This document shows, piece by piece, positions 15,979 to 25,011 of a DNA stretch of 34,043 bases. This DNA is from Candidatus Abyssobacteria bacterium SURF_17. Lineage in GTDB: Bacteria > Abyssobacteria > SURF-5. The position numbers and the translations under genes are program-made. Positions within the stretch are counted from its first letter, which is position 1. Each line of letters opens with the position of its first letter. Where the stretch lies: contig QZKI01000063.1 of NCBI GenBank assembly GCA_003598055.1, positions 1 through 34,043 of the forward strand, in the 5' to 3' direction. The notes under the pieces were generated by a model, which worked only from the letters and a program-made list of their open reading frames with translations, made no database searches and was not told where the DNA came from.

Positions 15979-17145
15979 ATGGCGAGGGCGATCCTCATAA
16001 TACTTGACGGCGTCGGCTGCGGCGCGCTTCCGGACGCCGACAGGTACGGGGATGCCGATTCCAATTCGCTCGCCCATACGGCAGCTCGATGTGAGGGATT
16101 CGCGCTGCCGAATATGGAGCGCATGGGACTCGGCAACATCATCCCGATGGAGAGTGTGCCCCCTGTCAACGAGCCAACCGCTCATTTCGGAAAGATGGCT
16201 GAGCAGTCGCCCGGGAAAGACACAACAACCGGACACTGGGAGATGATGGGCGTCACTCTCACCGAGCCGTTTCCGGTATTCCCTGACGGATTTGACCGGG
16301 AGTTGATTGAACGGTTCGAGAAGGCAGTGGGCCGCAAGGTTATCGGGAACAAGCCGGCATCAGGTACCGAGATTATCAATGAGCTCGGCCCTCGCCAGCT
16401 CCAGACGGGCGAGCTCATTGTGTACACCTCTGCGGACAGCGTCTTCCAGATAGCCGCCCACCAGAGCGTTGTTCCTCTGGAGGAGCTCTATCATATCTGC
16501 GAGGTTGCCCGCTCGCTGCTCACAGGTGCGTATCAGGTGAGCCGGGTGATCGCGCGACCGTACATCGGACAGCCGGGCAGCTTTGAGCGAACGCCCGACC
16601 GAAGAGACTTCTCTGTCCGGCCGCCTGCTCCAACACTGCTCGATGAAATTCTCGATTCCGGGATGGAGGTGCAGGGTGTCGGCAAAATAGACGACATATT
16701 CGCAGGCACGGGTTTTACGGAATGTCAGCATGTGGATTCGAACACACACGGCATCGCGACCATTAGACAGACGATGCAGCGGCAGTTCGACGGGCTGCTG
16801 TTCGCGAATCTTGTGGATTTCGACATGAAGTATGGACATCGAAATGATGTCCATGGGTATGGCCGAGCGCTCATGGAATTTGACGCAGCCGTTCCAGAGT
16901 ACCTGGCGCTGCTTGGGAGTGAAGAGCTCCTTTTCATTACTTCTGACCACGGTAATGACCCGACAACATTCAGCACGGACCATTCGCGGGAGTTCGTGCC
17001 GCTGCTTGTCACCTTCGGACACGGGACGCGCGGTTCCAATCTGGGCGTGCGCGAGACATTTGCGGACGTTGGCGCGACAATAGCGCAATTCCTTCATCTG
17101 ACACCCCTGAGTGTGGGAACGAGCTTCCTCGCATCACTCTCTTGA
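15979..17145 (+). CDS. deoB: Phosphopentomutase
   Basis: 388 residues from ATG 15979, one nt after the mtnA stop; this start gives the typical N-terminus MARAILIILDGVG. The enzyme interconverts ribose-1-phosphate (or deoxyribose-1-phosphate) and the 5-phosphate in nucleoside catabolism. It is an alkaline-phosphatase-superfamily enzyme with two Mn ions: D10 in LDGVG, the phospho-acceptor Thr in KDTTTGHWE (80-88), DFDMKYGHRNDVHGY, SDHGNDPT and TDHSREFVPLL are all present. Length is close to the family's ~390. Tight coupling to mtnA suggests nucleoside or 5'-deoxynucleoside salvage; a purine nucleoside phosphorylase, usually near deoB, is not in the window. Confidence 0.97.
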   Translation: MARAILIILDGVGCGALPDADRYGDADSNSLAHTAARCEGFALPNMERMGLGNIIPMESVPPVNEPTAHFGKMAEQSPGKDTTTGHWEMMGVTLTEPFPVFPDGFDRELIERFEKAVGRKVIGNKPASGTEIINELGPRQLQTGELIVYTSADSVFQIAAHQSVVPLEELYHICEVARSLLTGAYQVSRVIARPYIGQPGSFERTPDRRDFSVRPPAPTLLDEILDSGMEVQGVGKIDDIFAGTGFTECQHVDSNTHGIATIRQTMQRQFDGLLFANLVDFDMKYGHRNDVHGYGRALMEFDAAVPEYLALLGSEELLFITSDHGNDPTTFSTDHSREFVPLLVTFGHGTRGSNLGVRETFADVGATIAQFLHLTPLSVGTSFLASLS

Positions 17146-17148
17146 ACG

Positions 17149-17841
17149 ATGGACGAGCGAAATCATGTCATAGTCACGATTGACGGGCCCGCTGGCGCCG
17201 GCAAGAGCACGGTGGCCAGGCTGGTCGCCCGCAGGCTGTCGCTCCTCTACGTCGACTCCGGCGCTATGTATCGGGCTGTCGCGTGGAAGGCGCTGAAGCT
17301 CGGTGTGGACATTGCCGATGAAGCCGCAGTCACCCGAGTGGCCGAGAACGCGCACATCGAGCTCCGTCCCGATGCCACAGGCACACGAGTATTTGCTGAT
17401 GGAGAGGAAGTGACCTCGGCCATCCGGACACCGGCGGTGAGCGACGCGAGTTCAAGAATCGCGACTGTACCCGGAGTTCGGGAGGCGCTCGTCGAACAGC
17501 AGCGCCAGATGGGGCGCACACGAGGCCTCGTGATGGAGGGTCGTGACATCGGAACCGTGGTATTCCCGGACACACCCTTCAAGTTTTACCTCGAGGCTTC
17601 GCCGCGAGAACGCGCTCGCAGACGACAGAAGGACCTGGAGCAAGCCGGCTATCAGGTGAACATAGTCGAGCTGGAGGAGCAGGTGCTCGAGCGGGACCGA
17701 CGAGACATGGCACGCTCGGTGGGCCCGCTGAAAAAGGCTGCAGACGCCATGTTTATTGACACGACCGACATGTCTATCGAGGAAGTGGTTCAGACGATTA
17801 TCGCGCGGGTCGAGACATTCACGAAAGGCAGCGGACAATGA
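17149..17841 (+). CDS. cmk: Cytidylate kinase
   Basis: 230 residues from ATG 17149, three nt after deoB. It phosphorylates CMP and dCMP with ATP for nucleic acid precursor supply. P-loop GPAGAGKST (13-21), the LYVDSGAMYRA helix, the CMP-binding EGRDIGTVVFPD motif, the LID arginines in RERARRRQ and the C-terminal RDMARSVGPLKKAADA are all canonical, and the length is typical. It overlaps ispH by 4 nt. The cmk-ispH neighbourhood is seen in many bacteria; the ribosomal protein S1 gene (rpsA), often next to cmk, is not here. Confidence 0.97.
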   Translation: MDERNHVIVTIDGPAGAGKSTVARLVARRLSLLYVDSGAMYRAVAWKALKLGVDIADEAAVTRVAENAHIELRPDATGTRVFADGEEVTSAIRTPAVSDASSRIATVPGVREALVEQQRQMGRTRGLVMEGRDIGTVVFPDTPFKFYLEASPRERARRRQKDLEQAGYQVNIVELEEQVLERDRRDMARSVGPLKKAADAMFIDTTDMSIEEVVQTIIARVETFTKGSGQ

Positions 17842-18683
17842 AACGGAGTGTCCAGATTGCCGAGCAGGCCGGTTATTGTTTCGGCGTCCGACGCGCACTC
17901 GACATGGTGAAGGAGCACCTTACCGGGCATGACAAGAGAGTGTATTCTCTCGGCCCGATTATCCATAACCCGCAAGTGGTCGAAGAGTTTCGCAAGAGAG
18001 GGCTCACGCCTGTGGAATCGCTCGCGAGCGTGAGTGAAGGCGTGCTGGTGATACGCTCGCATGGGGTGGAGAAGGAGCTTCTTGAAGAAGCGCACAGGAA
18101 AGGCCTCGAGGTGGTAGATGCCACCTGCCCGTTTGTCAAGAACGCCCAAAGGCTGGCTCGTCAGCTTTCGGAGGACGGCTATCAGGTGCTCATTGTGGGT
18201 GAGGAAGCGCATCCTGAGGTAAAGGGCATCCTCAGCTATTGCGGAGAAAACACGTTGGTGGTAAGCTCCGTGGAGCACCTGGAGGGAAAGGCGATCAGTC
18301 CGAAGGCGGGCATCCTTGCCCAGACAACTCAATCACAGGAGCGGTTCATCAAGATTGTCCATGCCGTTCTGCTCGTTGCATACGAATGCCGGGTCTTCAA
18401 TACTATTTGTAACGCCACGCTGGCTCGTCAAACAGCCGCCGTCGAGCTTGCGGGCGCGGTAGACGTCATGTTCGTGATAGGCGGCAGGAATAGCGCAAAC
18501 ACCGCGCGTCTGGCCGAGTTGTGCCGCGCGGGCGGAACGACTACTTATCATATCGAGACGGCGGATGAAATTATGCCGGAGATGGTCAGCGGTAAGCAAC
18601 GCATCGGAATAACGGCCGGCGCGTCCACTCCGAGCACACACATTGAAGCGGTCCAGAAGCGGCTGGAGCAAATCGACGGGTGA
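17838..18683 (+). CDS. ispH: 4-hydroxy-3-methylbut-2-enyl diphosphate reductase
   Basis: 281 residues from ATG 17838, overlapping the cmk stop by ATGA. This is the last step of the MEP isoprenoid pathway, reducing HMBPP to IPP and DMAPP. The three [4Fe-4S] cysteines are C14 (GYCFGVRRA), C97 (DATCPFV) and C191 (NTICNAT). Substrate residues H43 (IIHNPQV), H75 (RSHGV), H125 and E127 (HPE), the GGRNSANT loop and GITAGASTP are present. It needs a reductant such as ferredoxin or flavodoxin, which fits the ferredoxin-rich metabolism at the right end. The ATGA overlap indicates coupled translation with cmk. Confidence 0.97.
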   Translation: MKRSVQIAEQAGYCFGVRRALDMVKEHLTGHDKRVYSLGPIIHNPQVVEEFRKRGLTPVESLASVSEGVLVIRSHGVEKELLEEAHRKGLEVVDATCPFVKNAQRLARQLSEDGYQVLIVGEEAHPEVKGILSYCGENTLVVSSVEHLEGKAISPKAGILAQTTQSQERFIKIVHAVLLVAYECRVFNTICNATLARQTAAVELAGAVDVMFVIGGRNSANTARLAELCRAGGTTTYHIETADEIMPEMVSGKQRIGITAGASTPSTHIEAVQKRLEQIDG

Positions 18684-18741
18684 ACCGCAAACAATTGGGA
18701 ATGGGCCGGAAAACAACAGAGCGGAGCCGAGGAGCGCACGA

Positions 18742-20445
18742 GTGAACTTGCAATCCGAAAGAAACTGGGTCATACCGGAACCTGATTATGTGCTGGGGCA
18801 GAGCATGTCCGAGGCGCTTGGCTGCCCGCAGGTCATCGCACAAGTGCTGCTCAACCGGGGAATCAATACCGTTGAGCAGGCGCTCTCTTTTCTCAACCCC
18901 TCGCTGAATTGTCTCCATGATCCGTTCTTGATGGATGATATGTCCGTTGCCGTGGACAGGCTGAAGGAAGCCGTTGAACGCAAGGAAAAAATCCTCATAT
19001 TCGGCGACTACGATGTGGATGGCATAGCGGGCACTGCACTGCTTGTGCATGAGTTGAGCGCACTCGGATGCCAGACGTACTATTATATTCCCAATCGTCT
19101 CGTCGAGGGGTACGGCCTGAATAAGCAGCAAGTGCTCAAAGCGCACGAGGAAGGCGTGGGGCTCATCATCACGGTCGACAACGGGGTGTCCAGCCATGAT
19201 GAAGTGGAATTGGCCTCGAGCCTCGGCTTAGATGTCCTCATCTGTGATCATCATGAGCCCGAGGGCAAACTGCCCCGCGCGCTTGCGGTGCTCAACCCGA
19301 AAAGGAGCGACTCCTCCTATCCATTCCGCGACCTTGCCGGCGTCGGCGTCGCCTTCAAGCTTGCAACTGCACTGCTCGGCAGACTGCCCGAGAACCTTGA
19401 CTTCACAGCACTCGGGACGATAGCCGATATCGTTCCCCTCGTCGACGAGAACAGAATCCTGGCCAAGGCAGGCCTGGAGATGATAAATACGTGCGGCGAT
19501 ATTCGGCCCGGGCTGGCTGAATTATGCAGAGTTTCCGGACTGCAGGGGCGTCAGGTCAACGCGGGAAACGTGTCGTTCCAGCTTGCGCCACGGCTCAATG
19601 CCGCCGGAAGACTGGGCGTGGGACAGCTCGGCATGCAATTGCTCCTGACCACATCGCAGCCGTTGGCGCAGCGCATTGCGCGCAAGCTCGATGAGGAAAA
19701 CAGGAATCGGCAGGCCATCGAGGATGAGATTCTCAAGCAGGCGCTCGCAAAGCTCGAGCAGGAATTCAATCCTGAGCGGGACTTCTCCATTGTTCTGTCC
19801 GACAGTCGATGGCATCCGGGCGTGATTGGGATTGTGGCATCAAAGCTTGTGGAACTGTATCACAGGCCGACCATACTAATAGCAATGGACGGGCAAACCG
19901 GCAAAGGCTCTGCCAGAAGCATCCATAGGTTTCACATTTACGAGGCACTGAGTAAATGCAAGGAGCATCTGGCCGCGTTTGGAGGACATCGATATGCAGC
20001 CGGCCTCACAGTCGAGTCCGTCAGGCTCGATGCCTGCCGAAACGCGTTCGAGCAGATATGCAAGGACCAACTTGGCGAAGACGACCTGCGTCCGACGGTC
20101 AGGGCTGAGGCGGAACTGCAACTGGCGGAGATAACCGGCGAGCTCATCGACGGCCTTGAAAAGCTTGCGCCGCATGGGAATGCCAATCCAATGCCCGCGT
20201 TTGCATCGTTCGGCGTGTCACTGGTCGGCAAGATACGGGTAGTCCGCGGAGACCATCTCAAGTTCGCCGTGCGGCAGGCGGGCAGCAAGACGCTCCCCGT
20301 CATTGGGTTCAAGATGGCGGAATATGAGGAACTCCTAGCGGAACATCCGCTCATCGACGTGATATACACCCCGCAACTCAACACCTACCAAGGAACTACC
20401 TCAATCCAGCTCTCCCTCCGTGCAGTGCGCCCCCACCGCGCGTGA
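18742..20445 (+). CDS. recJ: Single-stranded-DNA-specific exonuclease RecJ
   Basis: 567 residues from GTG 18742, chosen because GAGGAG lies ~8 nt upstream and the family N-terminus (W-V-I-P-E-P) begins right after; earlier in-frame codons run back into ispH. A 5'-3' ssDNA exonuclease in RecFOR and mismatch repair. DHH-domain motifs are complete: FGDYDVDG with D89/D91/D93, VDNGVSS, D169-H170-H171, LGTIADIVPL, then the DHHA1 domain with AAFGGHRYAAG and the C-terminal OB-like domain. Length is close to E. coli RecJ. With the two helicases at the left end it adds to a recombination-repair set in this window. It is 58 nt after ispH and has no terminator between. Confidence 0.96.
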   Translation: MNLQSERNWVIPEPDYVLGQSMSEALGCPQVIAQVLLNRGINTVEQALSFLNPSLNCLHDPFLMDDMSVAVDRLKEAVERKEKILIFGDYDVDGIAGTALLVHELSALGCQTYYYIPNRLVEGYGLNKQQVLKAHEEGVGLIITVDNGVSSHDEVELASSLGLDVLICDHHEPEGKLPRALAVLNPKRSDSSYPFRDLAGVGVAFKLATALLGRLPENLDFTALGTIADIVPLVDENRILAKAGLEMINTCGDIRPGLAELCRVSGLQGRQVNAGNVSFQLAPRLNAAGRLGVGQLGMQLLLTTSQPLAQRIARKLDEENRNRQAIEDEILKQALAKLEQEFNPERDFSIVLSDSRWHPGVIGIVASKLVELYHRPTILIAMDGQTGKGSARSIHRFHIYEALSKCKEHLAAFGGHRYAAGLTVESVRLDACRNAFEQICKDQLGEDDLRPTVRAEAELQLAEITGELIDGLEKLAPHGNANPMPAFASFGVSLVGKIRVVRGDHLKFAVRQAGSKTLPVIGFKMAEYEELLAEHPLIDVIYTPQLNTYQGTTSIQLSLRAVRPHRA

Positions 20446-20467
20446 TATTTTTCCCCCTTGGAGTGCT

Positions 20468-20496
20468 TTGACAGCCTCCATCGAAAGGTGTATGAT
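20468..20496 (+). promoter_or_regulatory. Near-consensus sigma70 promoter of rel
   Basis: Perfect TTGACA (20468-20473), 17-nt spacer, TATGAT (20491-20496). The start near 20503 leaves a ~46-nt leader to ATG 20549. The promoter begins 22 nt after the recJ stop. Confidence 0.8.
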
Positions 20497-20548
20497 ATTT
20501 GTAGAGTTAGCATTTTCAGCGAGTTATGACTCGCTGTAAGGCATTGAA

Positions 20549-22528
20549 ATGACAGAAGTAACAGCGATTCAGAAAGAAATCAAGAAGTATAATCGCAAGG
20601 CCGACTTGAGACTTGTCGAGCGCGCCTATGCGTACGCCCAGCAGGCGCATGCGGGGCAGGTGCGCCTCTCCGGCGACCCTTTCCTGAGTCACTGCACGAA
20701 GGTTGCGGAGATTCTTACCGACCTTCGCCTCGACACCACGACCATTGCCGCAGGGCTGCTCCACGATGTCCTCGAAGACACAAAGCACACCAAGGCCGAG
20801 CTCGAGGCGGAATTCGGGGAAGAGGTGGCTCGCCTGGTAGAGGGCGTCACGCAGATGGGGCGGCTCAAGTTCAAGGACAGCGAGGAGCACCAGGCAGAGA
20901 ATATCCGGAAGATGCTGATTGCGACGGCCAAGGATATACGAGTGATTCTCATAAAGTTGGCCGACAGACTGCACAACATGCAGACGCTGAAGTATCTTCC
21001 TGAGAACAAAATCCAGTCTATCTCGGCTGAGACTCTCCAGATATATGCTCCCCTGGCGCACCGATTAGGGATCGCGAAAATCCGGTCTGAACTTGAGGAT
21101 TTGTCTCTCCGCTATCTGAATCCGGACATCTACTATGAATTGTCCGGCAAGGTTGCCGAGAAAAAGGCACAACGCGAGAAAGAGATTCAAGACCTCTGCA
21201 CGCTCCTCCATGCCGAGCTGAGAAAGGCGGGCATAAAGGCTGAGGTTACCGGCAGACCGAAGCATTTTTACAGCATTTATCGAAAGATGGTTGACCAGCG
21301 GAAGGATTTTGACGAGATATTCGACCTTCGCGCGCTGCGCATTATCACCAGGAACCTCCGTGATTGCTATGGAGCGCTCGGAATCGTGCATACGCTCTGG
21401 ACTCCCGTGCCCGGAAGATTCAAAGATTATATCGCGATGCCGAAGAGAAACATGTACCAATCGCTTCACACGGCAGTGCTTGGGAAAGCCGGTGAGCGCG
21501 TCGAGATACAGATACGCACGGAGGAGATGCACCGTACGGCAGATAACGGCATCGCAGCTCACTGGCTCTACAAAGAGACGGGCGACGAATCCGTCGAGCG
21601 GTTTGACGAACGATTGCTCTGGCTCAGGCAATTGCTCGAGTGGCTGCAGGATTTGAAGGACCCGAAGGAGTTCATGGAGAGCCTGCGACTAGACCTATTT
21701 TCGGGCGAGGTCTATGTGTTTACGCCGAAGGGACGGGTCATCGAATTGCCGGCTGGCTCGACTGCGGTTGACTTCGCGTATGCGATTCACACGGACATCG
21801 GCAATCAGTGCAGGGCTGCTAAGGCGAACGGGCGGATGGTTTCCCTGAAATACCGACTGAAGCAAGGGGACGTCGTGGAAATCATCACCTCGAAGAAACA
21901 GACACCCCGCCGCGATTGGCTCGATTTCGTGCAAACTTCCCGCGCGCGGAGCAAGATACGACACTCGCTGAAAGTGCATGAAGAGGCGGAGGACGGCAAG
22001 CAGGCAGAAGAGAAAGAGGGACGCCCTCGCATCCAGAAGCCACCGGAGACTCAAAGAGCGACTCCCCCCCGACAGGCTCCGAGTGTTGGAGTGGCAGGCT
22101 TGAGCAACATAATGGTCCGTTTTGCAAAATGCTGCAATCCCCTGCCCGGCGACAAGGTCATCGGCTACATCACCCGCTCACGAGGCCTTTCGATTCACAG
22201 GGAAGGCTGTCCCAACATAGTAATCGACGACCCCGCTCGGCTGTTGAGCGTGAATTGGGACGGGAAGAAGCAGACGACGTATCCTGCCAGTATCAGGGTG
22301 AAAGCGACCGATAGGCCCAATCTCCTTGCCGACGTCCTCGCGTCGATACGCGAACTCAACGTAAACATCGCTTCGGCAAACGCGTATGGCCGTAATGACG
22401 GCACGGCAATTTGCGACTTCATTATCGAAGTGACTGACCAGAGCCACCTCAACACCATCATTTACGCCATCAGACAGGTTGAGGGTGTTTACAGTGTCAG
22501 GCGCAGTTCCCTCAAAGACAGCGCTTGA
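20549..22528 (+). CDS. rel: Bifunctional (p)ppGpp synthetase/hydrolase, RelA/SpoT family
   Basis: 659 residues from ATG 20549 (AAGG 8 nt upstream). Sets the level of the alarmone (p)ppGpp under starvation. The hydrolase domain has H48, H72-D73 and E76-D77 in LLHDVLEDT, so it should be active. The synthetase domain (~220-345) has R290-F-K-D293, the RxKD form typical of bifunctional Rel/SpoT rather than the ExDD of RelA, plus YQSLHT (303-308) and E319 in EIQIRT. Then come TGS (~375-440), a Lys/Glu-rich linker, the zinc-finger region with AKCCNPLPGD and HREGC, and a C-terminal ACT domain. Probably the only long RSH enzyme of the organism. It sits at the end of the plus-strand run and has its own strong promoter. 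Confidence 0.97.
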   Translation: MTEVTAIQKEIKKYNRKADLRLVERAYAYAQQAHAGQVRLSGDPFLSHCTKVAEILTDLRLDTTTIAAGLLHDVLEDTKHTKAELEAEFGEEVARLVEGVTQMGRLKFKDSEEHQAENIRKMLIATAKDIRVILIKLADRLHNMQTLKYLPENKIQSISAETLQIYAPLAHRLGIAKIRSELEDLSLRYLNPDIYYELSGKVAEKKAQREKEIQDLCTLLHAELRKAGIKAEVTGRPKHFYSIYRKMVDQRKDFDEIFDLRALRIITRNLRDCYGALGIVHTLWTPVPGRFKDYIAMPKRNMYQSLHTAVLGKAGERVEIQIRTEEMHRTADNGIAAHWLYKETGDESVERFDERLLWLRQLLEWLQDLKDPKEFMESLRLDLFSGEVYVFTPKGRVIELPAGSTAVDFAYAIHTDIGNQCRAAKANGRMVSLKYRLKQGDVVEIITSKKQTPRRDWLDFVQTSRARSKIRHSLKVHEEAEDGKQAEEKEGRPRIQKPPETQRATPPRQAPSVGVAGLSNIMVRFAKCCNPLPGDKVIGYITRSRGLSIHREGCPNIVIDDPARLLSVNWDGKKQTTYPASIRVKATDRPNLLADVLASIRELNVNIASANAYGRNDGTAICDFIIEVTDQSHLNTIIYAIRQVEGVYSVRRSSLKDSA

Positions 22529-22663
22529 GACCCAGTCCGAATTTTGACCCCACCATAACGAACCCGAGTTTTTTAGGCTGATTTCCCCGCAAAAGGCGCC
22601 ACGCGCGCAATTGTGAACCGCGAGAAAAATTCAGAGTGCAGCCGAGTAATGTGCGACTGGCAG

Positions 22664-23632
22664 CTAATCCTGTACTACTTCCGCCGTCAAGGGTTCGCTC
22701 TCGGGGACATCTTGGGCGGGATAGAGAAGGCGTTCTACGATTTTCCGGACGCAGGCCGCCGCTTTGCAATCGGGCTCTGCCACCATGAAGGGCACCAGTT
22801 TCTTAGCGGAGGCCCTCACGGCCGGGTCTTCAAACACGTGACCGAGGCACGTGGCGTCCACTGAGAGGTATTTCCCGATAATAGTCTTCAGTTTCTGGCC
22901 GAGGCGCGCCTCGCTCTCTGACGTTGTCATGTTCACGATGATGTTCGGCCTGAAGCTCGAGAGAACGGATTTCGCCTTCAGCCAGCATTGCGGGCTCAAA
23001 GATGCCAGCTCTCCCATGATTTCATTGATTGCGGAAATCCCTGCATCGCCGTCGGGGTTCATTCCGCGCTTGAGCAGGTCCATCACGACGGGATACGCCC
23101 GAAACTCCAGGCAGAACCGCCGATACAGGACATTCTTTACGAATCCATAGCTGTTAATGATGGAGGCCGGCTCCGCAGTAGTTACCAGAATGCCGGCATC
23201 GGTCATCGAGAAGAAATCCATGACATCGTAGGAACTGCCGGCGCCGATGTCCAGTATGATGCAGTCGGCGTTAAGGGAATAGATGCTGTTGATGATTTTC
23301 GCCTTCTGGGCGAACTTTGGATTTGCCTGGCCGGGCACGTTTCCGGCACTGCTGATGAACCGAACGCCGGGATATTCCGTGGGAACGACGATCTCATCAA
23401 TCCTCTTCGTGCGGCGGGAGAGAAAATCGCTCATCACATATGCGGGCGATTGCACTCCCAGATACGTATGGAGATTCGGCCCTCCGAGGTCGGCGTCAAC
23501 GAGTATGACGTTTTCACCCGACCTACCAACTTCCATTGCAATCGCGCAGGCAATCACGCTCTTTCCGACGCCGCCCTTGCAGCCGGCAATCGTGATGATT
23601 CTGCGCAACCCGTCTGGCACGCCCTTTCGCAT
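22664..23632 (-). CDS. FlhG/MinD-like P-loop ATPase
   Basis: 322 residues from ATG 23632 with GGAAGG 7 nt upstream. A deviant Walker A, K19-G-G-V-G-K24-S, marks the MinD/ParA group; VDADLGGPN is the A' motif and ILDIGAGSSYD the Walker B. The stretch TTAEPASIINSYGFVKNVLY with LYRRF is typical of FlhG/FleN-like ATPases and of a related family in Deltaproteobacteria that positions or counts surface structures. The C-terminus ends without an obvious MinD amphipathic membrane helix. It follows the coiled-coil gene by 28 nt, and the two are probably partners. No flagellar, pilus or divisome gene is in the window, so the cargo is unknown. Confidence 0.9.
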   Translation of the reverse strand: MRKGVPDGLRRIITIAGCKGGVGKSVIACAIAMEVGRSGENVILVDADLGGPNLHTYLGVQSPAYVMSDFLSRRTKRIDEIVVPTEYPGVRFISSAGNVPGQANPKFAQKAKIINSIYSLNADCIILDIGAGSSYDVMDFFSMTDAGILVTTAEPASIINSYGFVKNVLYRRFCLEFRAYPVVMDLLKRGMNPDGDAGISAINEIMGELASLSPQCWLKAKSVLSSFRPNIIVNMTTSESEARLGQKLKTIIGKYLSVDATCLGHVFEDPAVRASAKKLVPFMVAEPDCKAAACVRKIVERLLYPAQDVPESEPLTAEVVQD

Positions 23633-23660
23633 GGACAGCCTTCCCCCCGGCCCTGCCCGT

Positions 23661-24908
23661 TCATCCCTTCTTGCGACCGATGAATATCAGATTCTCGAGG
23701 TCTTCTATGTCAAGCTCACCGACGGATGAGCGCCCTCTGTTTTTTTGGTCGCCTCTAACGGCTTTCTTGAGATCGCCCAGTATCCCACTCATCTTCGAGG
23801 AAAGCATTTCCTGTTTCTCGTGCAACTCAAGAAGCCTTCTTTTGAGACGCTCCACTTCCTCAAGCTGCACCGGTGACTTGACGAAATTGTCTTGGCTTTC
23901 CCTTCGAGACCTCTGTGAGTCTTCATTACTGTGTTCAGCGATAAATGACGCCGGAGCCTGGTCTTCCTTCGGAGTAAATTGTGGCTTCCGCTTACCCAGA
24001 GCCATATATTCCCGAGCACTGCCCACCTCCGCGTCGGAGATGACCACGTCCCTCACGTGAACTTCCTCCGCGGGATCATAGTGAGGCACGTCTTCCATGG
24101 GAAGCGGCTGGCCGTCTTCCAACTCGTGGGGCGGCTCGGCTTCATCCGTTTCGTCCAAGACCTTCTCCTCGACGTCCGAGGCAGGCGGCTCCTCTGCCGA
24201 AGACTCCATCGCAGCCATGGCTCGTGCGAGTTTATCGCGAAGGTCGTCGCTCTGTTCGATAGTCTCCTGCTCCGGCAATGAAGCGTCATGCCCCGATGTC
24301 TCGCCCGGAGGTTCCCGTACAGAATCCACATCAGCAACCCTACCGGAGGCTTGTTCGAACATCTCATCATCATCTATTTCGGCTTCATCGGACTCTATGT
24401 GCTCGACGCCTTCCTCGATGGGTTTCATCCGGGCCATCAATGACTGATAGCGAGAGTTCCATGCTTCCAGTTGACCGCCGTCGAGTGCGCGTATGCCCGG
24501 GGCGGCGTCCCCGAGTGCGTCTTTGAAGATGGTTATCAAATCCCGAACGAGCGCTATCCCCTCTTCATCAAGGATGAGCCTTTTCTCGGAGACCGTCTGA
24601 AAATAGGCCATGACTTGTCCGGTAGCCTGGGCAAGCTCCTCCTCATGCACCGTTTCTGCTTCCGCCTGAAGGAGCGATACTTCAGTGGTCGCTTTTTGGA
24701 CAAGCACGGAGCAATCGATCGTTTGCCGCAATGCCAGGTTCATCGACTGCAAGAGTTTTTGCAGATTAATCAGGTGCAGGAAAATTTTTCCGCTCTTGCG
24801 AGGCTGGACGGCCTGCTTTGAAGCGATCGAGGGCCGAGGAGGTGACGCTGGAGAAGGCTGCCGTTCTCGTTTGAACCAGTTAAGCGGATTGAGGGAAAAT
24901 CTTGCCAT
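23661..24908 (-). CDS. Acidic protein with C-terminal coiled coil, unknown function
   Basis: 415 residues from ATG 24908 (no strong ribosome site). The first ~35 residues are basic, with W-F-K-R-E-R and Pro/Ser. Residues ~38-150 are helical (LHLINLQKLLQSMNLALRQ). Residues ~155-310 are a long Glu/Asp/Pro-rich linker with almost no hydrophobic content. Residues ~335-385 form a clear coiled coil (VERLKRRLLELHEKQEM), ending in DIEDLENLIFIGRKKG. It has no transmembrane segment or signal. The layout of basic N-terminus, acid spacer and coiled coil resembles adaptor or polar scaffold proteins, and the co-transcribed FlhG-like ATPase supports a localisation role by inference. Nothing in it identifies an enzyme. 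Confidence 0.85.
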   Translation of the reverse strand: MARFSLNPLNWFKRERQPSPASPPRPSIASKQAVQPRKSGKIFLHLINLQKLLQSMNLALRQTIDCSVLVQKATTEVSLLQAEAETVHEEELAQATGQVMAYFQTVSEKRLILDEEGIALVRDLITIFKDALGDAAPGIRALDGGQLEAWNSRYQSLMARMKPIEEGVEHIESDEAEIDDDEMFEQASGRVADVDSVREPPGETSGHDASLPEQETIEQSDDLRDKLARAMAAMESSAEEPPASDVEEKVLDETDEAEPPHELEDGQPLPMEDVPHYDPAEEVHVRDVVISDAEVGSAREYMALGKRKPQFTPKEDQAPASFIAEHSNEDSQRSRRESQDNFVKSPVQLEEVERLKRRLLELHEKQEMLSSKMSGILGDLKKAVRGDQKNRGRSSVGELDIEDLENLIFIGRKKG

Positions 24909-24946
24909 CTGATTAGCGCTCGCTCACAGGAGATGCCACAGAATAC

Positions 24947-24967
24947 GGTACATATTACTTCTGTACC
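24947..24967. promoter_or_regulatory. Palindrome in the leader of the coiled-coil/ATPase operon
   Basis: GGTACA (24947-24952), nine bases, TGTACC (24962-24967): a perfect 6-bp dyad with AT-rich centre, the usual shape of a dimeric repressor site. It lies at about +9 to +29 from the predicted transcription start, where a bound protein would block the polymerase. The recognising regulator is unknown. Confidence 0.45.
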
Positions 24968-24982
24968 ATTAAAGGCGAAAAA

Positions 24983-25011
24983 ATTATACCGCACAAAAGA
25001 GGAAATGTCAA
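24983..25011 (-). promoter_or_regulatory. Perfect consensus promoter of the coiled-coil/ATPase operon
   Basis: On the minus strand TTGACA (25011-25006), 17 nt, TATAAT (24988-24983): all twelve bases match the sigma70 consensus with ideal spacing. The start near 24976 gives a ~68-nt leader holding the GGTACA/TGTACC dyad. Such a promoter would need repression if the product is not wanted in large amount. Confidence 0.85.
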
